Below are positions 49,680 through 59,618 of a stretch of DNA of 64,000 bases, in pieces. The notes beneath the pieces are model-generated. The model was not told the DNA's origin. It saw only the letters and a program-made list of their open reading frames with translations, and made no database searches. The stretch comes from Debaryomyces hansenii CBS767 (Eukaryota; Ascomycota; Pichiomycetes; Serinales; Debaryomycetaceae): assembly GCF_000006445.2 (NCBI RefSeq), contig NC_006045.2, positions 992,001 to 1,056,000 on the forward strand. Reading direction: 5' to 3'. A program made the translations under genes and the position numbers. Positions within the stretch are counted from its first letter, which is position 1, and every line of letters starts with the position of its first letter.

Positions 49680-51275
49680 TTATTTCTTTGGTTTTCTTTT
49701 GATCAAGCTATTTATAATGTTGATTTTAGGGGAGTATTCCTGAGTTGATTCATGATCAGATGGCGTGTTCTCCGGTTTCTTCGCTAGATTATTGACAGGT
49801 TTTTTCTCCACAAGACCAGATATATTCACAGACTTTCGTTTTACGGAGCCAGATATGTCATTGACAGGTTTTCTTTTTATAGATCCAGATATGTCGTTTA
49901 CAGGTCTTCGTTTTATGGAGGCGGATATGTCATTGACTGGTTTTCTTTTCAAAGATCCAGATAGATCGTTAACAACAATTTCTCTCTTTGGTGTGTCTGA
50001 TTTTCTCTTCACATTCAGATTCAAGTCGTTGACTATAGGCATGACTGCTGTTCTAGGCGTAGTGCTATTTAAACCTTCAAATGAGGTATAATAATTCGTT
50101 ACGCAAAACTCTTTCATTGAATCGGGAATATTGACAGATATCAATGCTTTGATATCGTTTGCATCACTAAAATCTGCATTTTTTATGCTATTCAATATCT
50201 TCTTATATTGGCCCAACGGCAAGACACATACATCTTGAGTAGTCTCAACTGTATTTATACCGCGTTCTTCTCTTTCACAACCTATTATACCAACAACATT
50301 TCCTAACCTAAATTCCTGTCTAAATCCTAGCTCTTGCCAAAACTGTTTCAAACTCGTAGACTTGTATCTGTTTTCAACTATTAAATGTTCCAAGAAACGC
50401 CCTTTAGGGTCATCAGGAAATAAAGGAATCTGGTTAATTGCCAACTTCTCTGCGTCTTTATCAAAAATGCTGCCGATTGACCACGCAACATTATTATTAG
50501 GAGCAGGCAACTTTTTAGATATAGAAACATTGTCTGAGCCCGGAATATGCAATCGACAGTTCCAACTGCTTTCTTTTGCTTGATTTAAAAGTGTTCTGTT
50601 GATCAACTTTATCCACCAATTTAATAAATCATCGCCGCCAATTACGTGTTTTCTTTCATTTTTCGATGAATTGGGGAAAAGATACTGCTCCGACGCCCTG
50701 GTAAATAACGATATCGAGGTCTGAATACGTCCAGGAGGCACGATTGTTTCCAAGCTGTCGCTTGTGGAGGGGATCACCACTTCGTTGTAATAAGGGATTG
50801 ATTTATAATACGACGTACCTTCTCTCAACTTATCAATTATCCGATTCAATGAGTTAATTGTAGGATTACTTCCCGATCTATTAACCATTTCGCTTGACCT
50901 CAATTTGATTTTACGGCAGTAATTTCTTATGTCATATTGGATCAAATATTGCAAGATATCATCTATCAATTTATTTATTTTATATTTCTGAGTCGATAAA
51001 CCAGTAGTATCTGCTTTCGAAATGAATATACTATGCTTTAGATGATTATCAAATACCGTTAAGTAAATGTAAACCTCAATTCCCATAATAACAAGATTAT
51101 CATCATCTATCAAGCTTATAAAGTGTTTGATCTTTATGGTTAATGCTGGTCTTTGGGCATTTTTTTTATGATAAATCAACAAATGTTTACATTGAAATGG
51201 TTGTGACTGGATATGAAAGAGTTTATAGTTACCTTTAGGTAAATTATACGACAATGATTCAAGTAAGTTCTTCAT
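49680..51275 (-). CDS. RTT109: Histone H3 Lys56 acetyltransferase Rtt109
   Basis: A 531-residue fungal acetyltransferase acting with Asf1 or Vps75 on new H3 before deposition behind the fork. MKNLLESLSYNLPKGNYKLF aligns with the yeast start, so the ATG at 51275 is preferred to one 11 codons upstream. SLFTRASEQYLFPNSSKN, GGDDLLNWWIKLI and LFPDDPKGRFLEHL are the core catalytic-domain blocks; FWQELGFRQEFR follows. The C-terminal region contains a tandem repeat of a 12-residue unit (KPVNDISGSIKR), absent from yeast Rtt109, before a basic end (IKRKPKK) that fits the histone-binding tail. Confidence 0.95.
   Translation of the reverse strand: MKNLLESLSYNLPKGNYKLFHIQSQPFQCKHLLIYHKKNAQRPALTIKIKHFISLIDDDNLVIMGIEVYIYLTVFDNHLKHSIFISKADTTGLSTQKYKINKLIDDILQYLIQYDIRNYCRKIKLRSSEMVNRSGSNPTINSLNRIIDKLREGTSYYKSIPYYNEVVIPSTSDSLETIVPPGRIQTSISLFTRASEQYLFPNSSKNERKHVIGGDDLLNWWIKLINRTLLNQAKESSWNCRLHIPGSDNVSISKKLPAPNNNVAWSIGSIFDKDAEKLAINQIPLFPDDPKGRFLEHLIVENRYKSTSLKQFWQELGFRQEFRLGNVVGIIGCEREERGINTVETTQDVCVLPLGQYKKILNSIKNADFSDANDIKALISVNIPDSMKEFCVTNYYTSFEGLNSTTPRTAVMPIVNDLNLNVKRKSDTPKREIVVNDLSGSLKRKPVNDISASIKRRPVNDISGSIKRKPVNDISGSVKRKSVNISGLVEKKPVNNLAKKPENTPSDHESTQEYSPKINIINSLIKRKPKK
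49785..49977. repeat. 36-bp minisatellite in the RTT109 C-terminal region
   Basis: About five imperfect copies of a 36-bp unit encoding variants of KPVNDISGSIKR. Copies differ at a few positions, with a longer interval near the 3' end of the gene. It preserves the reading frame, so copy number can vary without disrupting the gene. Confidence 0.85.
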
Positions 51276-51378
51276 AGTATTGTTGTATTTACGTTTATAA
51301 TTTTTCATTAGCGCATTATTTATACTCGCAAATATTCTGTTCTATTAATTACGAAGTTATATATATATATATTATAAA

Positions 51379-52578
51379 TTATTCTGGAGAATGTTCAGCA
51401 ACCATATTTGGCATTCCGTAACACTCATAGCCTAAGGACTTAGCCACATAACATAAACCTTCTGTTTCAATACCGTCGTAGCCTTCCAAACGGTCCCATG
51501 TAGTTCCAATAATATAGTTTGGTGGGAAGACAACACCTTGTTTGTAGATTACCGATTTCAGAAAAAGAATGGCACCACCAACTGAGTCTAATTTCATCAA
51601 GTAGCCAGGTCTTTTGGTTAGGTGGGTATTTGGGTCACCTTTATGCTTCTCTATGAATTTATCGAAGTGCATCATTTTATCTTCGACATCTCTTGGAACA
51701 TAGTCCCAATTTTCCCAATCGTTCAGATCCAACTTTTTATATTGTTCTGGGGATGGAACTGTTCTTTCACCGACCCATGAGTTCTTGTCGTAATCCTGAA
51801 GATCACCGCGGATAATCCTAGGAACTATGATATCTTTACCTGTTGCAATGAATGATTTGATCATTTGAGGATGTTGGATCTTCACGATGTCCGAGTCAAT
51901 GAATAGCGTATATTTCTCGTTCTGTAGCGAGTGGAGCAATAAAAAGTTTCTGGATCTTGCGATAGATCTTCTTCTTAACCGTTGCAAGTTATCGTTGTGT
52001 CTGTCGTTTCTATCAATGCTTTGAAACGCCTTATCTATAAATGGTGCCGTGAGTAATGTAACCCTATTAACATACTGAGCCAACGTTTTCTTAGCATTTG
52101 CATCAACCTTGGCTAACTCGTTGAAATAGTTATCGAAAAATGTTTCCACATTGCCAAATTCTTCTTTCTCACCTATCAAGAACCCTAAGGAAATCGAGTT
52201 CGCTTCGTAGTCGATCAGCCCAATCGTATTCAACAAATCCACAAACGATTTGTCCTTCCCATAACTATCTTTATTTCCAACACTTGAAACAACCAACATG
52301 CTTTTATCGGTCCTTGAGTTCACCAACTTGGTATTCATGTACGTGATTTTGGAATACTCGAACTCGTCGTCGATATAAACCTTCTTCTTGAATGCTTTCC
52401 TTGCCTTAGAAGCCATTGACTCTTTAGGCTGCGCTTTGGCCTGTGTAACGGAGGAAAAATGCTTGCTGATGGAATCCAGATTAATATGACTTTTCGACAT
52501 ATTCAATACAGTGAAAAATACAATCCCAATGAAGAAGGACACAAGTATACATGGCGTTTGTCTCTTATTAACTAGCAT
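51379..52578 (-). CDS. VAN1: Mannan polymerase subunit Van1 (GT62)
   Basis: A 399-residue Golgi type II membrane protein that with Mnn9 starts elongation of the N-glycan mannan backbone. A short cytosolic tail precedes one membrane segment (PCILVSFFIGIVFFTVLNM). The GT62 domain has the metal-binding DxD in LFIDSDIVK and the ending TEGLCYVAKSLGYECYGMP, closer to Van1 than to Mnn9 or Anp1. The first ATG is at 52578; the longer frame uses TTG. It is divergent from the unknown 184-residue gene. Confidence 0.88.
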   Translation of the reverse strand: MLVNKRQTPCILVSFFIGIVFFTVLNMSKSHINLDSISKHFSSVTQAKAQPKESMASKARKAFKKKVYIDDEFEYSKITYMNTKLVNSRTDKSMLVVSSVGNKDSYGKDKSFVDLLNTIGLIDYEANSISLGFLIGEKEEFGNVETFFDNYFNELAKVDANAKKTLAQYVNRVTLLTAPFIDKAFQSIDRNDRHNDNLQRLRRRSIARSRNFLLLHSLQNEKYTLFIDSDIVKIQHPQMIKSFIATGKDIIVPRIIRGDLQDYDKNSWVGERTVPSPEQYKKLDLNDWENWDYVPRDVEDKMMHFDKFIEKHKGDPNTHLTKRPGYLMKLDSVGGAILFLKSVIYKQGVVFPPNYIIGTTWDRLEGYDGIETEGLCYVAKSLGYECYGMPNMVAEHSPE

Positions 52579-52869
52579 TATTATTAACTGCAAAAAAAGT
52601 GTCAAAAAATTCTATCTTCTTGAAATTCTTAGTTTCGTCTCCTTTCCTTTAATCGAAAACAAAAGAGTATGTTTCCTTTTCCCAACGGCTTCCTATTCCA
52701 ATATTTTTTATTCATACACGGGTGATATATATGGCGTAAGCAGGACCCAAAACAAGGCTGTCAACGTGGGCTGCTGGGACATAAGTCACATGACTGTTGA
52801 TATAGGCGAGATCCCTAAATATAGCACAATTGGTTAATTCTAGATAGAGAGATAGTGTGACACAGAGAT

Positions 52870-53424
52870 ATGCCAGCCACAACCAGCTTTATTAGAGTAA
52901 CACCAGACAAGAGTATTCCGGTAAGGATATTTGTCAACCGGTCAAAACTTCTTGAAAATGCATCTGTTATATCGGTTAATGAAAAATCGATAGTCAAGTT
53001 ACAGAAGATCAATATATTGAAACTATCCAACGGAGATATAAATTCGTTGATAGGGACAATACGACGCGAATTGGTGGATGTGTTAACCAACAAACCTATA
53101 GGCAAATTGTTGGAGGAAAATACTTTGCGGAATAATCGCATCGTGATAGACATAAACACGCACGAGTGGAAGTGCTACATGAATGTTTCAGTGTACTTTT
53201 TGGTGAATTTGAGACTCAATATAGGTAGATTGACGAAAGACGATATCGAGCATATTAGTAAGAGAAAGGGGAGTAACTTCAGTGTGAGTTTGCTAGTGAA
53301 AACAAGCAGTTTCAGTTTTGAAGAGGAGAAGAAGTTGACCAAGTACAAGATACGGAAAAGCAGCTTGGTGAGTGGATTTCACGATGGACTAGACTTGTAT
53401 GTGTACGACAGGCCCAATAAATAG
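52870..53424 (+). CDS. Unrecognised 184-residue protein
   Basis: The ATG at 52870 opens MPATTSFIRVTPDKSIPVR. It is a basic protein (Lys/Arg-rich) of mixed helix/strand character without a signal peptide, membrane segment or motif I know. Its frame is clean, is not antisense to another gene, and sits between two well-placed genes (VAN1 divergent, DNM1 convergent), so I regard it as real. The block KLSNGDINSLIGTIRRELVD and the ending DGLDLYVYDRP look like conserved edges. It may be a fast-evolving orthologue of a known yeast protein. Confidence 0.65.
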   Translation: MPATTSFIRVTPDKSIPVRIFVNRSKLLENASVISVNEKSIVKLQKINILKLSNGDINSLIGTIRRELVDVLTNKPIGKLLEENTLRNNRIVIDINTHEWKCYMNVSVYFLVNLRLNIGRLTKDDIEHISKRKGSNFSVSLLVKTSSFSFEEEKKLTKYKIRKSSLVSGFHDGLDLYVYDRPNK

Positions 53425-53616
53425 ACAAAGCGACGTATAGACAAGGAAATACAAGCGGGAGCGAAATGGGATAGGTTAAACTGGTATATATGGAAGACCA
53501 AACATAATCATATAAAATAAATAACTATAAATTATCAAAATTTACTATTTCCAAGGTATTTACAATATTTCCAAGGTAAAACATACAGAGCGCATGCACT
53601 AAGGGACGAGGCTTCA

Positions 53617-56154
53617 CTAAACAACATCGCTTATGATTTTGGAAGCTTCACGGTAGGTATTCAAAAGATCAATACACTTCTCTCTTTCGGATTGAATACT
53701 CTCATCTTCTTGGAGTAATTCGTCGAACAAGTTCTCGTTATACAACTTGATAACCAATCTGTTTTGGATATTCTGCTTGATATGGTTAACCAATAAACAC
53801 ATAATCAGCTTTGGTACTTGATCCTGAATCATTTCCCTTACAATACTAAAGTAAGAGATGATTAATCTTCTAATCAACTCGCATTCTAATTGTTCTCTTT
53901 CGTTCAACTCGCTGAGTGAATCTTCACTCTCAAATTGTTGCTCGTTCAAATTCAAAGAGTTCAAATCAATTGTAGATTGAGAATCCTGGGATACTGGATC
54001 CGACTTAGGCGTGGAACTGGCGTTTGAATTTGTACTGAAACTTGATTGGTTTATGCCATTCATATGACCATTTTGAAGAAAGTTGTTATTGAATTGTAAC
54101 GTGCTATCTTGGTGTTGAGGAAATTTAAATGGCGTAGGATGTAATTGCGCTTGTGTTTGCAAATGTTGTTGGTGGGTGATTGGATCCTTACCAAAGAAGT
54201 AGTTTAAGTAAGAATCTTGAAGTGGTTGTGTCGACGAAGTAGACAAATTTGGCGCAGATTCAGACTTATACGACATAGAAGTCTTATTGGATTCAGCTCT
54301 TTTGTGCTTGGCTGGTTTAATTTCGTCATCCACTTGATTAATATCAATCTCTTCTCTTTCTTCATTAGATCCGTCGGTACTCTCTTCCAATTCTTCAATA
54401 CTGTCATAGTTCTTGCCGTTTAAAATTCTTTCACTTGCCAACCTTAATTTTGATGTCAGCTCTAATTCTTTTTGTTTTTGGCGTTCTTCAGCAACCATAC
54501 TCATCGCCTTCGCAGCACCAACGAAGTTTGGATGATTGGTGTTGATATAAGCAGTGTGAATTTCAATCATGGACTCAACGTACTTCACTGTTGGCCCTAA
54601 TCTTTCTCTTAACAAATCTGATACCACTTCAATTAATTTACTTTGTAATTTTGGATATCTGTTTAATTCAACACCAAATCCTGAAGAGCAGACGCTATGA
54701 ACAATTTTCATCAATTCTTCATAAACCAACTCAACACATCTACGCGCTGGAGATTCTAATAATCTAATTTGGGGTTTCACCAACAAATCAAATGCCACTT
54801 CTGGAACAAATAATGATGGTCTAGGACCAGTCGAGTTTCTAATAGCAGTTCTAATGTCATGTACAGACAAGTTCTGGGTAGGATTTATCGAAGCCAATTG
54901 TGCCCCGAATATTTCATTATAGATATAGTAAATTCTAGCACCACCACATAATTCCTTTGTGGCAATATCGCCCATTGATGTACCTTCAATCGAATTAACA
55001 AAACTGTTAGCAAATTTAGTCATTAAGGTTAACACAAAAGCACCCCTGACTTCTTTGGAATCATTCAAATTGGATGGTAAATCACCGTAGTTCAGCAATT
55101 CCTGTTCAGTTTGCCCCATCAAAGTATTTAATTTAGCTTTAATATCTGGCAATCTATCTCTAATATGATTCATCAATATTCTATTTAATGTTTGGGTCAA
55201 GTAACGCGTACCACACTTATTAGAGATTTGTCTATAAGCCGGGTGGTTTTGGAAAAACTGCTGTTCAGCATACAAGGAATCATCCAAGTGTTTATTCTCA
55301 GTAATATCCTGCTGGGACCTATTGACAATACCGACAAATCCTAATTTTAAAGGATAGACGTTACCTTTCAAAATATCTAATGCATTAGTGCCGTGGTCCA
55401 TCAAATCTAACTTTGACAAGATCCCCACCGTTCTTTTACCCTTTGGGTCGACCTGTCTCGCCAACTTCAACGACTCAGAATTAACCAAGTCCACATTTGC
55501 AGGCGATACCGCCAAGATGATACTGTTAGGCTTGGAAATGTACTCTAAGATCAAATTTCTGGTTTGTCTCTCAATATCGGTTGGCTGGTCGCCAATAGGA
55601 ATCTTGGTCAAACCAGGCAAATCAACCAACGTCAAATTCAACACCTTGGTGGAATAGATTTTCAAGTTGATCGGCAACCTACTTATTCCCTTGTTCTCAC
55701 CAGCAATCCTGCTGGTCTCGTTTGCTATTTCATCTCTAATGTCATGGAAGTTGTAGAACCTCTTTTTAGGAAGATGCAAGAATTCACCCCATTCTGACGC
55801 CGGCTGATGCTTGCCCCCATTCGAATGCTTTCTCAAATGGTCCTCCAAGTTCATATCTCCGTCCTCCGTCACCGAGTTACGTCCGCCACTCGACCCTTTC
55901 ATCTTCCCTTTCTCGTGAATAAGCGGGTCGTCCAGCTTAATATTGATCAACTGCAATACCAACGGCCTTCTGGTGACAATACCAGTTCCCCTAGGCAAAA
56001 AATCCTTACCCACGATGTTCTCTAACACTGAAGACTTTCCACATGATTGCGATCCAACAACTGCTAATATTGGCAAATCTAAGTCTGCTAACTGCGTGGT
56101 AGTCACAATATCTTGTAACTTATTGACCACAGGAATAAGATCTTGTAACGACAT
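53617..56154 (-). CDS. DNM1: Dynamin-related GTPase Dnm1
   Basis: An 845-residue GTPase that assembles on mitochondria and peroxisomes and divides them. G1 is GSQSCGKSS, G3 DLPG and G4 SKLD (usually TKLD). EWGEFLHLPKKRFYNF after a Ser/Gly/Lys-rich insert in the GTPase domain identifies Dnm1 rather than Vps1. The stalk is followed by a long Asn/Gln/Ser-rich B insert (about 610-760) that binds Mdv1/Caf4 adaptors, then the GTPase effector domain. The reading frame extends one codon further to a GTG; the ATG at 56154 (MSLQDLIPVVNKLQD) is used. Confidence 0.95.
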   Translation of the reverse strand: MSLQDLIPVVNKLQDIVTTTQLADLDLPILAVVGSQSCGKSSVLENIVGKDFLPRGTGIVTRRPLVLQLINIKLDDPLIHEKGKMKGSSGGRNSVTEDGDMNLEDHLRKHSNGGKHQPASEWGEFLHLPKKRFYNFHDIRDEIANETSRIAGENKGISRLPINLKIYSTKVLNLTLVDLPGLTKIPIGDQPTDIERQTRNLILEYISKPNSIILAVSPANVDLVNSESLKLARQVDPKGKRTVGILSKLDLMDHGTNALDILKGNVYPLKLGFVGIVNRSQQDITENKHLDDSLYAEQQFFQNHPAYRQISNKCGTRYLTQTLNRILMNHIRDRLPDIKAKLNTLMGQTEQELLNYGDLPSNLNDSKEVRGAFVLTLMTKFANSFVNSIEGTSMGDIATKELCGGARIYYIYNEIFGAQLASINPTQNLSVHDIRTAIRNSTGPRPSLFVPEVAFDLLVKPQIRLLESPARRCVELVYEELMKIVHSVCSSGFGVELNRYPKLQSKLIEVVSDLLRERLGPTVKYVESMIEIHTAYINTNHPNFVGAAKAMSMVAEERQKQKELELTSKLRLASERILNGKNYDSIEELEESTDGSNEEREEIDINQVDDEIKPAKHKRAESNKTSMSYKSESAPNLSTSSTQPLQDSYLNYFFGKDPITHQQHLQTQAQLHPTPFKFPQHQDSTLQFNNNFLQNGHMNGINQSSFSTNSNASSTPKSDPVSQDSQSTIDLNSLNLNEQQFESEDSLSELNEREQLECELIRRLIISYFSIVREMIQDQVPKLIMCLLVNHIKQNIQNRLVIKLYNENLFDELLQEDESIQSEREKCIDLLNTYREASKIISDVV

Positions 56155-56365
56155 CACTTCTATCTTATACCACCTTGTATCTGAAGAGTATATAGCGGCG
56201 GCTGTTATAGGTCAAAGTTTTATTGACTTTGAAAATTTCACGGTTGCGATTACATAATTCGTGGATCTACCTACTAATGAAAAAAGTGAATTAGGTGTTC
56301 AATATACGGACGTAAATACAGAATAAAAGGACATAATACACCTATTCAATTGAATTGACAGTAAT

Positions 56366-57802
56366 ATGAAGGTGAATTCATTGATTAGCATACTTACGAC
56401 TTTGTTTTTAGTCGGTGTATGTCAATGTGTGGACATTAAAACGTCATGGGAAAATGTTAACTACATCAGGTCGATCGATCTTTCAAGATCGTATGTTAAG
56501 GAAAGCTGCTTAATTGAGGCCAAGAATACCAATAACAAGCCACAGGACGAATACTTCTTCACGGTCAATGATGGGTTCGGTATTGTGCCTAATGTGTCTG
56601 TGATTTCTGTGTCGATGGTTGACCAGCCGGTTGCGATTGACGCGATAGAGGTCGAGCATGGGGTTTACAAGTTGAAGCTTCCAGCGCCCGTGGCGCCTAA
56701 TTCGAAGGTTGATTTGAAGGTCCGTTACGTTTACATAGATACATTGAGCCCATTGCCAAACAAATTGGCGATGGATGGCACTCAACATTTGTTGGTGAAG
56801 TTGAACAAATTTGCGTACTCGCCGTACTTGACGAAGACATACACCATGACGTTCACGGGGATTCTGAAGGGCCAGGAAATGGAATTGCACTTAGCGGGCA
56901 ACCAGGGATACGAATTCACGGAAAATGCCCCTGAATTGAAACCAAAGGTGGAACACAAGTCGTTAGTGTATGGGCCATTATTGACCGATCTTCAGCCATA
57001 CACTGTTCAGCCAATGGGATTGTTATACGAGCACAACAGACCTTTAGCGAAGGTTAACAATTTGGAAAGGTCTGTCTGGGTTCCTGCTTCCAATACTGAC
57101 AACTTAGCCATTGAGGAGTACTATGAATTAACTAACAATGCTGCCGAGTTATCCACTGGTTTCCTGAGAGTAGACTGGATGCAAGGCAAATACGAGACAA
57201 CCAGAAATCACTGGGCACTTTCTCACTTGCAATTCCCATACACCGATATAAATCAATTCGAGGATTACTACTTTACTGATTTGGTTGGTATGGTTTCCAC
57301 CCATTCGGTCAGCTTAAACAACTTATTTTTGAGACCAAGATTCCCTCTTTTCGGTGGATGGAATTATAATTTCACTCTTGGCTGGAACAACCAAATTAAG
57401 AACTATATTCACAAATTGAATGATGAGCCTGACACCTACATGGTAAAATTCCCATTGTTGAACTCCATCAAAGATATCACGTACGAGAACGTCTCATTAA
57501 ACTTCTACTTACCAGAAAGTGCAGAATTTGTGAATGTTTCTTCTCCAATCGAATTTTCATCCATTGAAGTGGGCAATGAATTATCCTACCTTGATGTATC
57601 CAAGGGTCATATCAAGGTCACTTTGAAATACAATAACATTTTTGACGACTTGAGTAATATTGATGTATTATTAATGTTCAAATACACCCAAGTTAACTAC
57701 TGGTGGAAGGTTATGAAAATATCTGGATTCATCTTTATTGGGTTGACCAGTTATTACTTGTTAAGTTTAATTGATATTTCAATTGACAAGAAAGATAAAT
57801 AA
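56366..57802 (+). CDS. OST1: Oligosaccharyltransferase subunit Ost1 (ribophorin I)
   Basis: A 478-residue ER membrane protein of the complex that transfers glycans to Asn. The signal peptide (LISILTTLFLVGVCQC) precedes the lumenal ribophorin I domain: WENVNYIRSIDLSRSYVKE, ELTNNAAELSTGFLRVDWM and PLFGGWNYNFTLGWN. There is one membrane segment near 450-470 and a short charged tail. The length equals yeast Ost1 (476). It is divergent from DNM1, with 211 bp between the starts. A short TAAA repeat immediately follows the stop. Confidence 0.95.
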   Translation: MKVNSLISILTTLFLVGVCQCVDIKTSWENVNYIRSIDLSRSYVKESCLIEAKNTNNKPQDEYFFTVNDGFGIVPNVSVISVSMVDQPVAIDAIEVEHGVYKLKLPAPVAPNSKVDLKVRYVYIDTLSPLPNKLAMDGTQHLLVKLNKFAYSPYLTKTYTMTFTGILKGQEMELHLAGNQGYEFTENAPELKPKVEHKSLVYGPLLTDLQPYTVQPMGLLYEHNRPLAKVNNLERSVWVPASNTDNLAIEEYYELTNNAAELSTGFLRVDWMQGKYETTRNHWALSHLQFPYTDINQFEDYYFTDLVGMVSTHSVSLNNLFLRPRFPLFGGWNYNFTLGWNNQIKNYIHKLNDEPDTYMVKFPLLNSIKDITYENVSLNFYLPESAEFVNVSSPIEFSSIEVGNELSYLDVSKGHIKVTLKYNNIFDDLSNIDVLLMFKYTQVNYWWKVMKISGFIFIGLTSYYLLSLIDISIDKKDK

Positions 57803-57854
57803 ATAAATAAATAAATAATATATATACATACAGCGATATTAAGAAAGATTATCA

Positions 57855-58184
57855 CTATATAGAATGCTCAAGTTTTAACTTTTCTAATTGTTCCTTCCGG
57901 TATTTGAAGTCCTCTTCCGATAATTTCGATTTGTCAACCGAGTAATGCATGCTAACGAGGTATCTACCCTGGAAATTTATACCGTTTAAACTCTTGGATG
58001 CCCTAATTGCGTTTGATAGGTTATTATACACTATAAAGCAAGTGCCCTTATTTTGTTCATCAACTGGTATTCTAATTTGATGAATATTTCCAAAATTCCC
58101 TGCCAATTCATATAAGGATTTCGTTGAGACATCATATGGAAGATTCTTGACCAATACTATTGGAAAGTCATTAGTTGTAGACAT
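57855..58184 (-). CDS. SF3b p14 / SF3B6-like RRM protein
   Basis: A 109-residue single-RRM protein. RNP2 is VLVKNLP and RNP1 is KGTCFIVY. The C-terminal extension after the RRM (GRYLVSMHYSVDKSKLSEED, then a charged helix) matches the p14/SF3B6 form, which contacts the branch-point region in SF3b (human: NRYLVVLYYN). S. cerevisiae lacks this subunit, so it would mark a richer U2 snRNP. A generic RRM protein is the alternative. It is convergent with OST1 across 52 bp. Confidence 0.75.
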   Translation of the reverse strand: MSTTNDFPIVLVKNLPYDVSTKSLYELAGNFGNIHQIRIPVDEQNKGTCFIVYNNLSNAIRASKSLNGINFQGRYLVSMHYSVDKSKLSEEDFKYRKEQLEKLKLEHSI

Positions 58185-58584
58185 GATTTATATAGATTGG
58201 TCTATTTGTTATCTTTCCTAGTATTTTCAACTGTGCGATGATTTTATATTTTGAATTTTCTGGTCCAAGTTTGAGATATAATTCTTACGTTTACACTATG
58301 GTAGATATCACCAAGAAACAATAAAGAAGAAGAAGATAGTAGTTTCCGAGATACTTGAATTCTTATTTGGAATTGGCTGATTAGAAAAAATTGAGGTTTG
58401 TTTACTAAGAACGGGATAAAACAGTGGTCCTATTTCGCAGCCTTGGAAAACCCAATTAAAAGAACAAGATCGTGAAATATGAAATGCATTTTAACTCAGA
58501 CGAACGTCAAATCTAAACCATTAATGTGTTTTGTTGGTGTTACCCTATGTAAAGAATATAAATAAATAATGTATGTAGCAAGGC
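58185..58584. other. 400-bp spacer
   Basis: SF3B6-like promoter and the 3' end of the cyclophilin gene. No further gene or motif recognised. Confidence 0.5.
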
Positions 58585-59442
58585 TTAGTAAAAATCAGGA
58601 TCCTTCATATCAGAGAAAGCTTGTCTTCTGTAATGCCATCTTCTATAAAGCATTCCGAGTGCCGCACAGAGCAAAAAGAGAGAAATATACGTATAACTCA
58701 GTGATGTTTCCCCAACCATGATATCATACCCGATATCATTAACTCTGGACAAATCTACAGTGCTAAGATAATCTTCGTCTAAGGTTTCTATTGTTATTTT
58801 AGACATCACGTATTCTTCTTTGGGTCTGTCATTCTTGTCTGTTCGAGCACTATTGAGGAGATCCAACGTGTCAAATCCGTTAATTATCTGGCCAAATACA
58901 ACGTGTTTCCCGTCCAACCACGAACATTCGTCTTTTGTTGTAATGAAAAACTGTCCTCCGTTGGTATTAGGACCCCCATTGGCCATAGACATCCGTCCTT
59001 GCTTATTATGCTTCAATTTAAAATTCTCATCTCTAAACCTTCCCTTATTATTGTAAACGGAATGTCCTCCATACCCTTCCCCAAACTGATAGTCTCCCGT
59101 TTGAATCATAAAATCCTTGATTACACGGTGGAATAATGTCTTATCATCATATCCGTACCCATTCGTTTTGTTTGCCAACTGGATAAAATTATTTACAGTG
59201 AACGGCACGGTATAACCAAAGAGACCAGCGTGTATTTCCCCGATAACAACAGGTTTAACCCCATCCTTGTTCTTCCGCTTTGCAAGTTTGGTGATTTCAA
59301 TATGTACTTTATGTGTGATTAGCGGATCACGGTATAAGAAATTGATTTCTTGCACAGTTAATTTATCCATTAATGCATGCTTATCGATAACTAGCGATAC
59401 CACACTTATACATAGGAATAGAATGCCTAATAACCCCTTCAT
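58585..59442 (-). CDS. CPR4: Membrane-anchored secretory-pathway cyclophilin (Cpr4-like)
   Basis: A 285-residue peptidyl-prolyl cis-trans isomerase. The signal sequence is MKGLLGILFLCISVVSLVI. The cyclophilin domain has FHRVIKDFMIQTGDY (catalytic Arg and Phe/Met), MANGGPNTNGGQFFIT and WLDGKHVVFGQ, all intact. A C-terminal membrane segment (LSYTYISLFLLCAALGMLY) and short basic tail distinguish it from soluble ER Cpr5 and suggest a Cpr4 relative. The divergent neighbour is PRE3. Confidence 0.75.
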   Translation of the reverse strand: MKGLLGILFLCISVVSLVIDKHALMDKLTVQEINFLYRDPLITHKVHIEITKLAKRKNKDGVKPVVIGEIHAGLFGYTVPFTVNNFIQLANKTNGYGYDDKTLFHRVIKDFMIQTGDYQFGEGYGGHSVYNNKGRFRDENFKLKHNKQGRMSMANGGPNTNGGQFFITTKDECSWLDGKHVVFGQIINGFDTLDLLNSARTDKNDRPKEEYVMSKITIETLDEDYLSTVDLSRVNDIGYDIMVGETSLSYTYISLFLLCAALGMLYRRWHYRRQAFSDMKDPDFY

Positions 59443-59550
59443 TGTCTAGCCATTTATATGATCCGGTCTGATCTTAATAGCTGATATTCTACTAGTATAA
59501 ATGAAAAGTGACACAAACCCACGCACAATTCGATCTCATTCAAAATTGGA

Positions 59551-59559
59551 GGTGGCAAT
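59551..59559 (+). promoter_or_regulatory. PACE-like element before PRE3
   Basis: GGTGGCAAT differs by one base from the Rpn4 site GGTGGCAAA of proteasome genes. It lies 60 bp upstream of the PRE3 start in the same orientation. CUG-clade Rpn4 sites differ slightly in consensus. Confidence 0.45.
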
Positions 59560-59618
59560 TTTCATACACTAACAAGATAATAGTCATTATATAGTCAATT
59601 ATAAGTTAATCATACAAA

